DNA of 30,486 nucleotides from Coraliomargarita_B sp046540835 (GTDB lineage: Bacteria; Verrucomicrobiota; Verrucomicrobiia; Opitutales; Coraliomargaritaceae). The stretch is from contig JBKHEL010000026.1 in assembly GCA_046540835.1 (NCBI GenBank), forward strand, positions 1-30,486, written 5' to 3'. Made by a program: the position numbers and the translations under genes. This document shows positions 1 to 7,869 of the stretch, in pieces. The notes beneath the pieces were generated by a model. That model saw only the letters and a list, made by a program, of their open reading frames with translations, was not told the origin of the DNA and made no database searches. Numbering within the stretch: the stretch's first letter is position 1; every line of letters starts with the position of its first letter.

Positions 1-55
1 ATCCTCTTGCCATCAGCCCTTGTTATCGGTTAACGCCCTTAACTAAGTGCCATTC
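1..55. repeat. 55-bp terminal inverted repeat, left copy
   Basis: These 55 bases are an exact reverse complement of the last 55 bases of the window, and identity stops at base 56. The segment holds a smaller palindrome, GTTAA-cgccc-TTAAC, at about 29-43. The repeat starts four bases after the stop codon of the aldehyde dehydrogenase gene. A perfect match of exactly 55 bases at both contig ends is what a de Bruijn assembler run at k=55 leaves when two paths enter the same repeat. The repeat itself, perhaps an insertion sequence, continues outside the window. I do not recognise the element. Confidence 0.9.
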
Positions 56-58
56 AGG

Positions 59-1423
59 CTAACCCCCAATCCAGATTTGCTTGGCGTTGGTGAACTCGCG
101 GATGCCATGTGGCCCGAGCTCGCGGCCGAAGCCGGAGCGCTTGATCCCCCCGCTCGGCAGCCGGGGGTCGCTCTTGACGATACCATTGATCGAGACCTGC
201 CCGGCCTGGAGCTCTTTGGCGAAGTGGAGCGCACGCTCGGCATTGGCCGTCCAGACCGCAGCTCCGAGCCCATACGCCGTGTGGTTGGCCAGCTCCAGCG
301 CGGAGTCAGCATCCTTCGCCTGAACTGCCACCATCACCGGCCCGAAGGTTTCTTCGTTGAAGGCACACATTTTTGGGGTGACCCCGGCCAGCAGCGTGAC
401 CGGATAGAAATAGCCCGGCCCTTCCGGCAGTTCGCCGCCGAGCAGACATTCCGCGCCTTCTTCGACCGTCCGGGCTACCTGACGGTGCAGGTTCTCCCGC
501 AGGTCCTCGCGGGCGATGGGGCCGACATCCGTCTCCGCCTTCGAGGGGTCGCCGACCGTCAGTTTTGACAGTCTTTCCTTGAGCATCCCGACGAACTTTT
601 CGTAAACGGGTGCCTCGATAATGATCCGCTTGGCGGCAATGCACGATTGGCCCGCGTTGATAATCCGCGAGAGCGCCGCGATGTCGGCCGCCTTTTCGAG
701 GTCGGCATCCGCCAGCACGATAAAGGGGTCGGAGCCGCCCAGTTCCAGCACCGAGTGCTTCACTTCGCTGGCTGCGGTCGAGGCCACGATCGCTCCGGCC
801 TTGCTGGAGCCGGTGAACGACACGGCCTGGATGGCCGAGTGCCGGATCGCTTGTTCTGCAAGGGAGGTGGGAATGGGCAGATTGCGCAGAATGTCAGCCG
901 GTGCTCCCGCATCGCGAAAGGCCTGCTCCAGCGCAGCAGCACAAGCGGGCACGTGCGGGTCATGCTTGAAGACCACCGTATTACCCGCCATCAGCGCGGG
1001 CACGATGCCGCGCATAGCCACCCAGATCGGCGCATTCCAGGGGAAGATACAGAGAATCGCGCCGAGTGGCTCGTAGCTGACATAGCTCTTGGCCGCATCG
1101 CTGGCGATGACCTCGTCCTGCAAATACACTGCGGCATGTTCGGCATAGTGCTCGGCACACCAGGCACCCTTTTCCACTTCCGGACCCGCTTCTTTAAGCG
1201 GCTTGCCCATCTCCTCGGTCATCAACGCACCCATCCGGTCTTTCCGGGACCGCAGCACTCCGGCCACGCCATGGAGCACCTTGGCCCGCTCCGCGATGCT
1301 GGTTTTGCGCCAGCTCGCAGCGGCCTTTGCGGCGGCCTCAATGGTTTGATTGAGGCCCGCTTCATCAAGGGACTCCACATCATACGCTTTTTCTCCCGTT
1401 GCGGGATTAATCGAGACTAACAT
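59..1423 (-). CDS. doeC: NAD(P)-dependent aldehyde dehydrogenase, probable aspartate-semialdehyde dehydrogenase of ectoine degradation (DoeC role)
   Basis: A full-length 454-residue aldehyde dehydrogenase of the succinate-semialdehyde dehydrogenase type (Sad/GabD-like). Visible landmarks are FPWN with the oxyanion Asn130, the cofactor loop FTGSSKAG (203-210), ELGGSDPF with general base Glu227, and the GQSC nucleophile Cys261. EETFGPV lies towards the C-terminus. By sequence alone it would be called succinate-semialdehyde dehydrogenase. Its place as last gene of an ectoine-degradation operon suggests it oxidises L-aspartate-4-semialdehyde to aspartate. The ATG overlaps the end of doeA by 7 bases (ATGTTAG), so translation is probably coupled. 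The stop codon TAG lies only 3 bases from the contig-end repeat, yet the protein looks complete. The family call is firm; the exact substrate is inferred from context. Confidence 0.85.
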   Translation of the reverse strand: MLVSINPATGEKAYDVESLDEAGLNQTIEAAAKAAASWRKTSIAERAKVLHGVAGVLRSRKDRMGALMTEEMGKPLKEAGPEVEKGAWCAEHYAEHAAVYLQDEVIASDAAKSYVSYEPLGAILCIFPWNAPIWVAMRGIVPALMAGNTVVFKHDPHVPACAAALEQAFRDAGAPADILRNLPIPTSLAEQAIRHSAIQAVSFTGSSKAGAIVASTAASEVKHSVLELGGSDPFIVLADADLEKAADIAALSRIINAGQSCIAAKRIIIEAPVYEKFVGMLKERLSKLTVGDPSKAETDVGPIAREDLRENLHRQVARTVEEGAECLLGGELPEGPGYFYPVTLLAGVTPKMCAFNEETFGPVMVAVQAKDADSALELANHTAYGLGAAVWTANAERALHFAKELQAGQVSINGIVKSDPRLPSGGIKRSGFGRELGPHGIREFTNAKQIWIGG

Positions 1424-2709
1424 ACTTCGGTTCCTTTCACATCGAGGGATTGTTCTTCGTCGGCATCGCGGGCCTCAACTTCCGGTAGCGGGCCCTGTTT
1501 GTCCACTTCGTCGACTTTCAAATGATGGGCCTCCCCATTGCCGGAGTCTTTTTTCACGGTGAAGTCCTTATCCAGGGTGAAAAAGGATTCGCAGCCATCC
1601 TCGGTGATATAGATCGTATCGGATATGCCGCAGGTCTTGTCGCCGTCCACGCCCCATAGCCAGGGGATAATGTGGAAGGTCATCCCCTCCCGCATCACAT
1701 AGGCGTCGCCCTGTTTGAGACTGATGATGTAGCCCTCATCCCAACTCGGCGGGAAGGCGATCCCGATCGAGTAACCCGAACGGGTAATCAACGAGCCGCC
1801 AATATCGTTGCCGGAGAGAACACCCCGGATCAAATTATCGGCATCCGATACGGTCATCCCCGGCTGGACGGTCTCGTGTAACAACTGCAGCGCGGCCTTC
1901 ATCAACTCCTGCGCCTTATACATCGAGTCGGAGAGCTCGCCGAGCACGATCGTGCGCATCATCGCGGTGTGATAGCGGCGGTAGCAGCCCCCCACTTCGA
2001 GGAAGACGTGCTCGCCCTCCTGCACCGTGCGACCCTCCCAGGTGGCGTGGCCGATCATCGTGCGCGGCCCGGAAGTGACGTAGGGCATGACAGCGGGAAA
2101 CTCACCGCCAGCGTTGAACATTGCGGCACTGATGGCCGCGCCGATCTCATTTTCCGTCGCGCCGGCGACACTGGCTTCGATACCAGCCTTCATGCCCTCC
2201 TCGGTCGCGATCGCGGCCTTGCGCATCACAGCGATCTCGGCGGGCGACTTGCGCACCCGCCCGGACTCGACGATGCCGAAACAGTCGAGCAGGCGCCCGT
2301 TCGTCAAGGTCGTGCGGATCCGGTCCTGCAGATACGCCGGGAAGAAGTAGCTGTTGCGCTCATAGCCGATGCGCTTGTCGGAAAGGCCGAACTCACGAAG
2401 CGCATCGACGAGCATCTGGATCGCGTCTCCGGTATCCGGATACGGGCGGGTGAGCTCGACCCAGGTGCGGGCGTGCACGTTGGACTCCTCCATCCGCCGG
2501 GTGATCATAAAGGGCTCACCGTCGAGCGGCACCACGAGCGCCTGAAAGAAGGAATAGCCCGTCGTCTGATAATCGGTCAAATACATCAGGTTCTCCGGGT
2601 CGCTCACGATCACCGCATCGAGGCGGCGGCTCACCATGCACTGGCGCAGGTGGGCAATGCGTTCCTGATATTCCTCGAAGGAAAAGGTCATGTCGTCTCG
2701 TGCATTCAT
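1417..2709 (-). CDS. doeA: Ectoine hydrolase DoeA/EutD (M24 creatinase-like fold)
   Basis: A 430-residue protein with a creatinase-type N-terminal domain (about 10-150) and an M24 'pita-bread' catalytic domain (about 155-385). It looks like ectoine hydrolase, which opens the ectoine ring to N-acetyl-2,4-diaminobutyrate in the cytoplasm. The segment FLEVGGCYRRYHT (236-248) lies where metal-dependent M24 aminopeptidases carry two Asp ligands. These are not conserved, as in non-peptidase members of the fold. About 40 extra residues (389-430), acidic and low in hydrophobics, extend past the catalytic domain. The ATG overlaps the stop of the upstream aminotransferase gene in an ATGA. Met7 is a possible alternative start. 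The call rests on overall resemblance plus three fitting neighbours; another creatinase-like hydrolase is possible but less likely. Confidence 0.8.
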   Translation of the reverse strand: MNARDDMTFSFEEYQERIAHLRQCMVSRRLDAVIVSDPENLMYLTDYQTTGYSFFQALVVPLDGEPFMITRRMEESNVHARTWVELTRPYPDTGDAIQMLVDALREFGLSDKRIGYERNSYFFPAYLQDRIRTTLTNGRLLDCFGIVESGRVRKSPAEIAVMRKAAIATEEGMKAGIEASVAGATENEIGAAISAAMFNAGGEFPAVMPYVTSGPRTMIGHATWEGRTVQEGEHVFLEVGGCYRRYHTAMMRTIVLGELSDSMYKAQELMKAALQLLHETVQPGMTVSDADNLIRGVLSGNDIGGSLITRSGYSIGIAFPPSWDEGYIISLKQGDAYVMREGMTFHIIPWLWGVDGDKTCGISDTIYITEDGCESFFTLDKDFTVKKDSGNGEAHHLKVDEVDKQGPLPEVEARDADEEQSLDVKGTEVC

Positions 2710-3974
2710 GCGTTTTTCATGATCTCCTGTGTGGTTTCGGTCAGAATCTTCAGACCAGCTTCCAGCTGGTCATCGGGAATGGTCAGGGGCGGAATCACTT
2801 TGAGCACCCGCCCGCCGGTGCCACAGGGGCAAATCAGCAACCCCGCTTCGAAGCATTTGAGCACGACGGCCTTGACGCGCTCGCCGGTGCCCAGGTCGAG
2901 ACCGGCGATCATGCCCTTGCCCCGCACCTGCACTTCAGGGTGTTCCTCCAGCGGAGCGAGCGCCTCAAAAATCTTTTTCGACTTGGCCTTTACCTCCGTC
3001 ATCAGGCTGTCGTCCTTGAAGTAATCCAGCGCCACCGTGCCCGCCACGAAGGACAGACTCTGCCCACGGAAGGTGCCGGTGTGCTCGCCCGGGGCCCAGT
3101 GTTTGTCATGCTCGGGCTTGACCAGATTCATGGCGATCGGCGTGCCCAGACCGCCCAAGCCCTTGGCAAGACAGACGATGTCCGGGTCCAGGCCCATTTC
3201 GTCGAAGCTGAAGAAGTTGCCGGTCCGCCCCATCCCCGCCTGAATATCGTCGAGGATGACGAGCGACCCGATTTCCTTTGCGAGCTGCTCCAAGCCCTGC
3301 AGCCATTCCTTCGAAGCGACGTTCACCCCGCCTTCGGCCTGAATCGGCTCTACGAGGAAAGCGGCCGGCGCCGCGACCCCACTCGATGTATCGGCATACT
3401 GGGCACGCAGACGCTCAAGCCCTTCCATGCCACAGCCACGGGTGCAGCCAAGACATACCGGCTCGCAACCGAAGGGATAGTGGCGAACGTGCTCCAGCGG
3501 CACACCGGAAGCATTGCGGAAGACGGCATTGGCCGTGCAGGCCAGCGCCCCAAGCGTCATCCCGTGGAAGCCGTGTTGGAAGGCCACGATTTCGTGGCGG
3601 CCGGTCACCCGGCGGGCAAGCTTGATCGCAGCCTCGACTGCGTTGGTACCAGTCGGCCCCATAAACTGCATTTTGTGGGGCATGCCGCGCGGCTCAAGCA
3701 CCCGCTCCGTGAAACGCTCCATAAAGGTCCGCTTGACGGTGGTCTCCATGTCGAGACTGTGCGTGACCCCATCGGCCTCGAGGTGCGCGATCACGGCCTC
3801 CTTCATCGCCGCATTGTTGTGGCCGAAGTTCAACACGCCGGCTCCGGCAAAAAAATCGATATAATCTTTCCCCGACTCATCGCTGATCGTCGCGTTGCGC
3901 GATTTTTCAAAGACAACCGGGTAAAGTCGGCTATAAGCGCGGATGTCAGATTCTCTTTCTTCGAATATACTCAT
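2706..3974 (-). CDS. doeD: Diaminobutyrate aminotransferase, class III, DoeD/EctB-like
   Basis: A 422-residue PLP-dependent class III aminotransferase. The N-terminus (MSIFEERES), IDFFAGAGVLNFGHN (39-53) and GPTGTNAVEAA (106-116) closely resemble EctB, which interconverts diaminobutyrate and aspartate semialdehyde. The PLP lysine is probably Lys271 in AKGLGG, with the cofactor aspartate in ILDDIQAGMGRTG (240-252). No ectA or ectC lies nearby and all neighbours are degradative, so the likely direction is diaminobutyrate plus 2-oxoglutarate to aspartate semialdehyde plus glutamate. One oddity is a cysteine quartet at 170, 174, 177 and 181 (C-x3-C-x2-C-x3-C) in a short insert. The gene overlaps both neighbours through ATGA junctions. 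Direction and exact amino donor are inferences. Confidence 0.85.
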   Translation of the reverse strand: MSIFEERESDIRAYSRLYPVVFEKSRNATISDESGKDYIDFFAGAGVLNFGHNNAAMKEAVIAHLEADGVTHSLDMETTVKRTFMERFTERVLEPRGMPHKMQFMGPTGTNAVEAAIKLARRVTGRHEIVAFQHGFHGMTLGALACTANAVFRNASGVPLEHVRHYPFGCEPVCLGCTRGCGMEGLERLRAQYADTSSGVAAPAAFLVEPIQAEGGVNVASKEWLQGLEQLAKEIGSLVILDDIQAGMGRTGNFFSFDEMGLDPDIVCLAKGLGGLGTPIAMNLVKPEHDKHWAPGEHTGTFRGQSLSFVAGTVALDYFKDDSLMTEVKAKSKKIFEALAPLEEHPEVQVRGKGMIAGLDLGTGERVKAVVLKCFEAGLLICPCGTGGRVLKVIPPLTIPDDQLEAGLKILTETTQEIMKNA

Positions 3975-5176
3975 GTTACTTCTGTTCTTTCGTTCGTCCT
4001 GGGTGATGCGGCAGGGGGCGTGATGCCGGCCAGCCGACTGTAAAGCTGCACAACTGGCTCAATAAGCCGATCATTAAAATCGTAGCCCGCGCTGTGTAGC
4101 CCGTGCCGGTGCGCGGGACCATCGTCCGTGCCAATCAGCGCGAAAGCACCGGGTATCTCGCGGAGGTAGTCGCTGAAATCCTCGGATGCCATCGCCGGCA
4201 GTGCAAACCCGCGGTCCAGCGCCGGCTCCCCCTGGAGCTGGCACCAGGCCTCACGCAGGGCTGCCGCCGGCGCGGCATGATTGATCGTCGCCTCGTAGCG
4301 GGGATGATGCACGACCTCGCAGCTCGCGCCATAGGCACGGGCCGTCTCCACTGCGACTTCGTCGATTGCGGCATGGAGCAGCTCCCGCGTCGCACGGTCC
4401 GGCACACGGATGCTCCCCCCCAGCACCGCCCGATCGGGGATGATGGTGGCGGCGCTCTCGGCCTGAATGGACGTCACACTCAGCACGGCGGGCCGCTGTG
4501 GCGCAAGCCGCCGACTGACGATCTGTTGTAAATTTACGGTGATCGCCGCCGCCGCGAGCACCGGATCGGCACAAAGCTCGGGCTGGCTGGCATGGCCGCC
4601 GCGCCCGGTAACCGTGATGTCAAAAGTGCCGTTGCCACACATCACCAGTCCGTCGGGGCAGACGAGTTTGCCAAAAGGAATCCCCGGCCAATTGTGCCAA
4701 CCGTAGATCCGGTCGATCCCCTCCAGCGCACCCTCGCGAATCAGGCCCCGGGCCCCGTGACCGCCCTCCTCTGCCGGTTGGAATATCAGCGTCACCGGCC
4801 CGGCCAGGTCGGCCTCGTGCTGCTTGAGCCAGGCACCTGCGGCGAGCAGCACAACCGTATGCCCATCGTGCCCGCAGGCGTGCATCCGTCCCGGAACCTC
4901 CGAAGCGTAGTCCAGCCCGGTTTGCTCATTGATCGGCAGGGCATCAATGTCGCCCCGCAGCGCGATGTGCTCGCCTGCAGCCTCGGGCGCAAGCGTGGCC
5001 AATGTGCCGGTCCCCGCAACCGCGCGCCAGGGGATCTGCATGGCGTCCAGCTCGTCGCGAATCAGCTGTGCCGTCCGATGCTCCTGCCAGCCGAGTTCAG
5101 GCTCCGCATGCAGGCGATGCCGCATGTCGCGGGCCGACTCCAAGATGGAGTCCCAACTGTCAACGGAAGCTATCAC
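3971..5176 (-). CDS. doeB2: M20-family amidohydrolase, probable N2-acetyl-diaminobutyrate deacetylase (DoeB2-like)
   Basis: A 401-residue M20D (HipO-like) dinuclear metal amidohydrolase. Metal and catalytic residues visible are ACGHDGH (Cys101, His103), the EE pair at 136-137, and His161 in GWHNWPG. GRGGHAS (191-197) marks the dimerisation lid, and a C-terminal HGLHSAGYDF supplies the last histidine. In this operon it would remove the acetyl group from the product of DoeA, giving 2,4-diaminobutyrate and acetate. The family alone would also allow hippurate or indole-acyl amino-acid hydrolysis. I take the GTG at 5176 as start because an AGGGATGGG Shine-Dalgarno-like stretch lies just upstream and the family N-terminus follows. 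It is the first gene of the operon, with 125 bases separating it from lysS. Confidence 0.75.
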   Translation of the reverse strand: MIASVDSWDSILESARDMRHRLHAEPELGWQEHRTAQLIRDELDAMQIPWRAVAGTGTLATLAPEAAGEHIALRGDIDALPINEQTGLDYASEVPGRMHACGHDGHTVVLLAAGAWLKQHEADLAGPVTLIFQPAEEGGHGARGLIREGALEGIDRIYGWHNWPGIPFGKLVCPDGLVMCGNGTFDITVTGRGGHASQPELCADPVLAAAAITVNLQQIVSRRLAPQRPAVLSVTSIQAESAATIIPDRAVLGGSIRVPDRATRELLHAAIDEVAVETARAYGASCEVVHHPRYEATINHAAPAAALREAWCQLQGEPALDRGFALPAMASEDFSDYLREIPGAFALIGTDDGPAHRHGLHSAGYDFNDRLIEPVVQLYSRLAGITPPAASPRTNERTEVT

Positions 5177-5268
5177 AAACCCATCCCTAGCAGCGGGCGG
5201 GCCAAATGCAACGGAAAGTCGCAGGTTTCGACAGTTTGCGGGGTTCCTGCCCGATCGGCATTTTCTGT

Positions 5269-5299
5269 AAAAATCCCGAAGGAAAAGGAGTGCACTTCG
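5269..5299 (-). terminator. Possible weak terminator after lysS
   Basis: On the minus strand just after the lysS stop, CGAAG (5299-5295) and CTTCG (5281-5277) can pair across a 13-base loop. The run GGATTTTT follows. The stem is only five base pairs, so termination would be weak and some readthrough into the ectoine operon is possible. Confidence 0.3.
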
Positions 5300-5301
5300 T
5301 T

Positions 5302-6798
5302 CTAACCCTCCTCCTGCTTCAGCGGTTTGAGGCTCGGAAAAAGAATGGTGTCGCGAATGCTTTCGGCCCCGGTCAGCAGAATAATCAGACGGTCAATCCC
5401 CAGGCCCATGCCCCCGGCCGGAGGCATGCCGTGCTCGAGGGCAGTGAGGAAATCGGTGTCCATGTCCTGCACTTCCTCGCCGACCTGCGCCTCAAACATC
5501 CTGCGCTGAATAATCGGGTCGTTTTGCTCGGAGTAGGCGGGCGCGATCTCCTGACCGTTAATGCAGAGCTCGAAGACGTCGATCGTGGTCTCGTCGTCCT
5601 GCGTGATCTTAGCCAGCGGGCAAAGTTCGCGTGGGATATGGGTCACAAAAGTCGGCTGAATCAGGGTCGGCTCGATCAGTTTTTCGAAGACGTTGTTGGT
5701 GATCTCGTAGTCCTCGAGATCGCCATCCACCTCGATCCCGAGGGCGCGGGCTTTTTCCAACTTGGTCGAGCGGTCGTGGCTGAACCATTGCGGGTCTGCC
5801 GTTGCCTCAAGCACGAGCTCCTTGTATTTCGCTTCGCGCCACGCACCGCCGAGTTGAATCACCGTGCCGTCGGGGCGTTCGATATCCAGCGAACCGATCA
5901 CCGTCTCGGCGACGTGTTGGATCAGGCCCTGCGTCAGCGTCATCATCCCCCTGAAGTCCGAATACGCCTGATAGAGCTCGAGCATGGTGAACTCGGGGTT
6001 GTGCCGGCGCGACAGGCCCTCGTTGCGGAAGACCCGGCCGATCTCAAAGACCCGGTCTTCCCCGCCCACGAGCAGGCGTTTGAGATAGAGTTCCAGCGCG
6101 ATGCGCATGTAGAAATCGCAATCGAGCGCATTGAAGTGCGTGATAAACGGACGGGCTGCGGCTCCACCTGCGACGCCTTGCAGCACCGGGGTTTCGACTT
6201 CGGTGAAATCGCGTGCCCAGAGGTATTCGCGCATCGCACGGATGACCTGGGCCCGCTGCTTGAAGCGCTTACGCGAGTCCTGATTCATGATCAGGTCGAG
6301 GTAGCGCTGACGATAGATCTTATCGTCGTTCTTTAGCCCGGACCACTTTTCCGGAAGCGGGCGGAGCGCTTTGGAGACCAGCGTGTAGCGCTCCGCGCGC
6401 ACCGTGATCTCGCCGGTCTTGGTTTTGAAAAGGCGACCTTCCACGCCGATGATGTCCCCCAGATCGAGCTTCTTTTTAAAGTAGGTATTGTATTCGCCCT
6501 CGGGCAGTTCGTCGCGGGTGACGTAGCACTGGATCTGACCATCGCGGTCCTGGAGCTTGATAAAGCTCGCCTTTCCCATCACCCGGAAGACCACGAGCCG
6601 ACCGGCGACTTTGACCTTCGGCTGCTCTTCGTCGGGCGCATCCTCCCGATAGAGCCCGATCGCCTCTTTCGAGCTGTGGCCCTGTTCGCAGTTGGCGGCG
6701 AAAGGATTGCGCCCTTCTTTGCAAAGCTCCTCGAGCTTTTGCAGGCGCACGGCGTAGAGATCGTGAGAGTTGTCCGGCTGTGTGGTCTGGTCTGTCAT
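5302..6798 (-). CDS. lysS: Lysyl-tRNA synthetase, class II
   Basis: Charges tRNA-Lys with lysine in the cytoplasm. The 498-residue protein has the usual bacterial length. An N-terminal OB-fold anticodon-binding domain (about 60-150) is followed by the class II catalytic core. Motif 2 appears as FRNEG next to HNPEFTMLE, and motif 3 as GLGIDRLIILL near the C-terminus, ending FPSLKP. I choose the ATG at 6798 rather than the TTG at 6831, because the extra residues would not match the family and the ATG gives a normal N-terminus. It is transcribed divergently from the toxin-antitoxin pair across about 104 bases. Confidence 0.97.
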   Translation of the reverse strand: MTDQTTQPDNSHDLYAVRLQKLEELCKEGRNPFAANCEQGHSSKEAIGLYREDAPDEEQPKVKVAGRLVVFRVMGKASFIKLQDRDGQIQCYVTRDELPEGEYNTYFKKKLDLGDIIGVEGRLFKTKTGEITVRAERYTLVSKALRPLPEKWSGLKNDDKIYRQRYLDLIMNQDSRKRFKQRAQVIRAMREYLWARDFTEVETPVLQGVAGGAAARPFITHFNALDCDFYMRIALELYLKRLLVGGEDRVFEIGRVFRNEGLSRRHNPEFTMLELYQAYSDFRGMMTLTQGLIQHVAETVIGSLDIERPDGTVIQLGGAWREAKYKELVLEATADPQWFSHDRSTKLEKARALGIEVDGDLEDYEITNNVFEKLIEPTLIQPTFVTHIPRELCPLAKITQDDETTIDVFELCINGQEIAPAYSEQNDPIIQRRMFEAQVGEEVQDMDTDFLTALEHGMPPAGGMGLGIDRLIILLTGAESIRDTILFPSLKPLKQEEG

Positions 6799-6863
6799 AA
6801 CGAAAGCGGGGAAAATGCGGGGCCGCCGCAAAATGGCAATTGGAAATTAAACCCAGAAAAGAC

Positions 6864-6893
6864 TTGCAAAATTTATCCAGATGAAGCTAAATA
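6864..6893 (+). promoter_or_regulatory. Possible promoter of the toxin-antitoxin pair
   Basis: TTGCAA (6864-6869) and TAAATA (6888-6893) are separated by 18 bases in an AT-rich stretch, just before the antitoxin ATG at 6903. The -10 match is poor. The AT-rich patch stands out from the GC-rich surroundings, which is typical of a promoter or operator. Confidence 0.3.
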
Positions 6894-6902
6894 AAGTGTC
6901 AT

Positions 6903-7373
6903 ATGAACAAAAACCGTCCCAGCCGGAAAGAAGTCCTCGAAGAACCAGCCGCGATCTACGGCATCCGCCCTGCGACGCGGCCCGGTGCCCGGCGGCGCAA
7001 GCTGGATGCCCGCGAGACGGTGGCCACCATCCGGGCTGGTTTGCCGATGGTTGAGTTTGAGGCCTTGCAGGATCTGCTCGGACTAGGCGCGGAAGAACTC
7101 GCCGGGCACTTGGCCATCTCCCGCAGCACGCTGATGCGCCGCCGTAAGGGGGGCCGCCTCGACCCGCAGGAGTCTGACCGGCTGCTCCGCTACGCCCGCC
7201 TCTTCGCACGGGCGGAGGCCGTGCTGCAGAATGGCGATGCCGCCCGCGCTTGGCTCAAAGCCCCAGCCCGCGCCCTGGCCATGGAAACGCCCCTCGCTTT
7301 CGCCGAGACGGAAGCCGGCACCCGCGAGGTGGAAAATCTCCTCGGCCGGATCGAGCACGGCGTCTTCAGCTAA
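6903..7373 (+). CDS. Xre/MbcA/ParS-type antitoxin (DUF2384) of a RES toxin
   Basis: A 156-residue antitoxin of the Xre-RES type II toxin-antitoxin class. An N-terminal basic segment is followed by a helix-turn-helix-like helical region (about 55-110, including LAISRSTLMRRRKGG). The C-terminus (about 115-156) carries the toxin-binding DUF2384 signature: ARAWLKAPARAL, a TPL element, and the ending ENLLGRIEHGVFS. In this family that tail inserts into the toxin active site and the Xre part represses the operon. The toxin gene follows after 10 bases. The promoter probably lies in the shared region with lysS, where the antitoxin would autoregulate. Confidence 0.9.
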   Translation: MNKNRPSRKEVLEEPAAIYGIRPATRPGARRRKLDARETVATIRAGLPMVEFEALQDLLGLGAEELAGHLAISRSTLMRRRKGGRLDPQESDRLLRYARLFARAEAVLQNGDAARAWLKAPARALAMETPLAFAETEAGTREVENLLGRIEHGVFS

Positions 7374-7383
7374 TTTTTGGGTC

Positions 7384-7845
7384 ATGCCGACTGCTTGGCG
7401 TATCGTGACACGGCAATGGGCCACCAGCGCTTTCGATGGCGAGGGGGCGCGCCTCTACGGTGGCCGGTGGAACAGCCCCGGCCTCGCCGCCGTCTATCTG
7501 GCCGACAGCCGCGCACTAGCAGCGCTGGAAACGCTGGTGCACCATCCCGGAATTCCCGAACTGGCTTATGTGCGCTTCGCTGTTTACTTCACCGATGCCT
7601 TGGTGGAACGAATTGATCGGGCGCAGGTGTGCGATCGACTCGAATCGCTCGTCGTGGCTCCCGAGACCCAGACAGTCGGCGACGACTGGTTGCGACGGGC
7701 TGACAAGCCCGTGCTCGAAGTGCCCAGCGCGATTATCCCGGAAGAGAAAATCTACCTGCTCAATCCCCGACACCCGAAATTCGGACAGATCAAAATCGGA
7801 TCACCCGAAGCCTTCGCTTTTGACCCCAGGTTGCTGGAGAATTAA
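7384..7845 (+). CDS. RES-domain toxin
   Basis: A 153-residue RES-domain protein, the toxin partner of the preceding antitoxin. The family motifs are in order: GARLYGGRWNSPG (21-33) with the Arg residues, VYLADS (37-42), Glu49 in LETLVHH, and a serine in VPSAIIPEEKIYLLNP (113-128) near the C-terminus. Studied RES toxins (MbcT, ParT and relatives) act on NAD+ or on enzymes through ADP-ribosyl chemistry and arrest growth. That activity is assumed here from the family. The ATG at 7384 is chosen because the longer reading frame upstream is only an overlap with the antitoxin gene. The module looks intact. Confidence 0.9.
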   Translation: MPTAWRIVTRQWATSAFDGEGARLYGGRWNSPGLAAVYLADSRALAALETLVHHPGIPELAYVRFAVYFTDALVERIDRAQVCDRLESLVVAPETQTVGDDWLRRADKPVLEVPSAIIPEEKIYLLNPRHPKFGQIKIGSPEAFAFDPRLLEN

Positions 7846-7869
7846 AGGTGAGGTGAACTGTTAATCGAT

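Noticed and set aside
2700..4043. A 447-codon plus-strand frame opposite the aminotransferase gene
   Set aside because: Antisense shadow: the minus-strand protein has full PLP-enzyme motifs, and the plus-strand product is rich in His, Arg and Pro with no domain.
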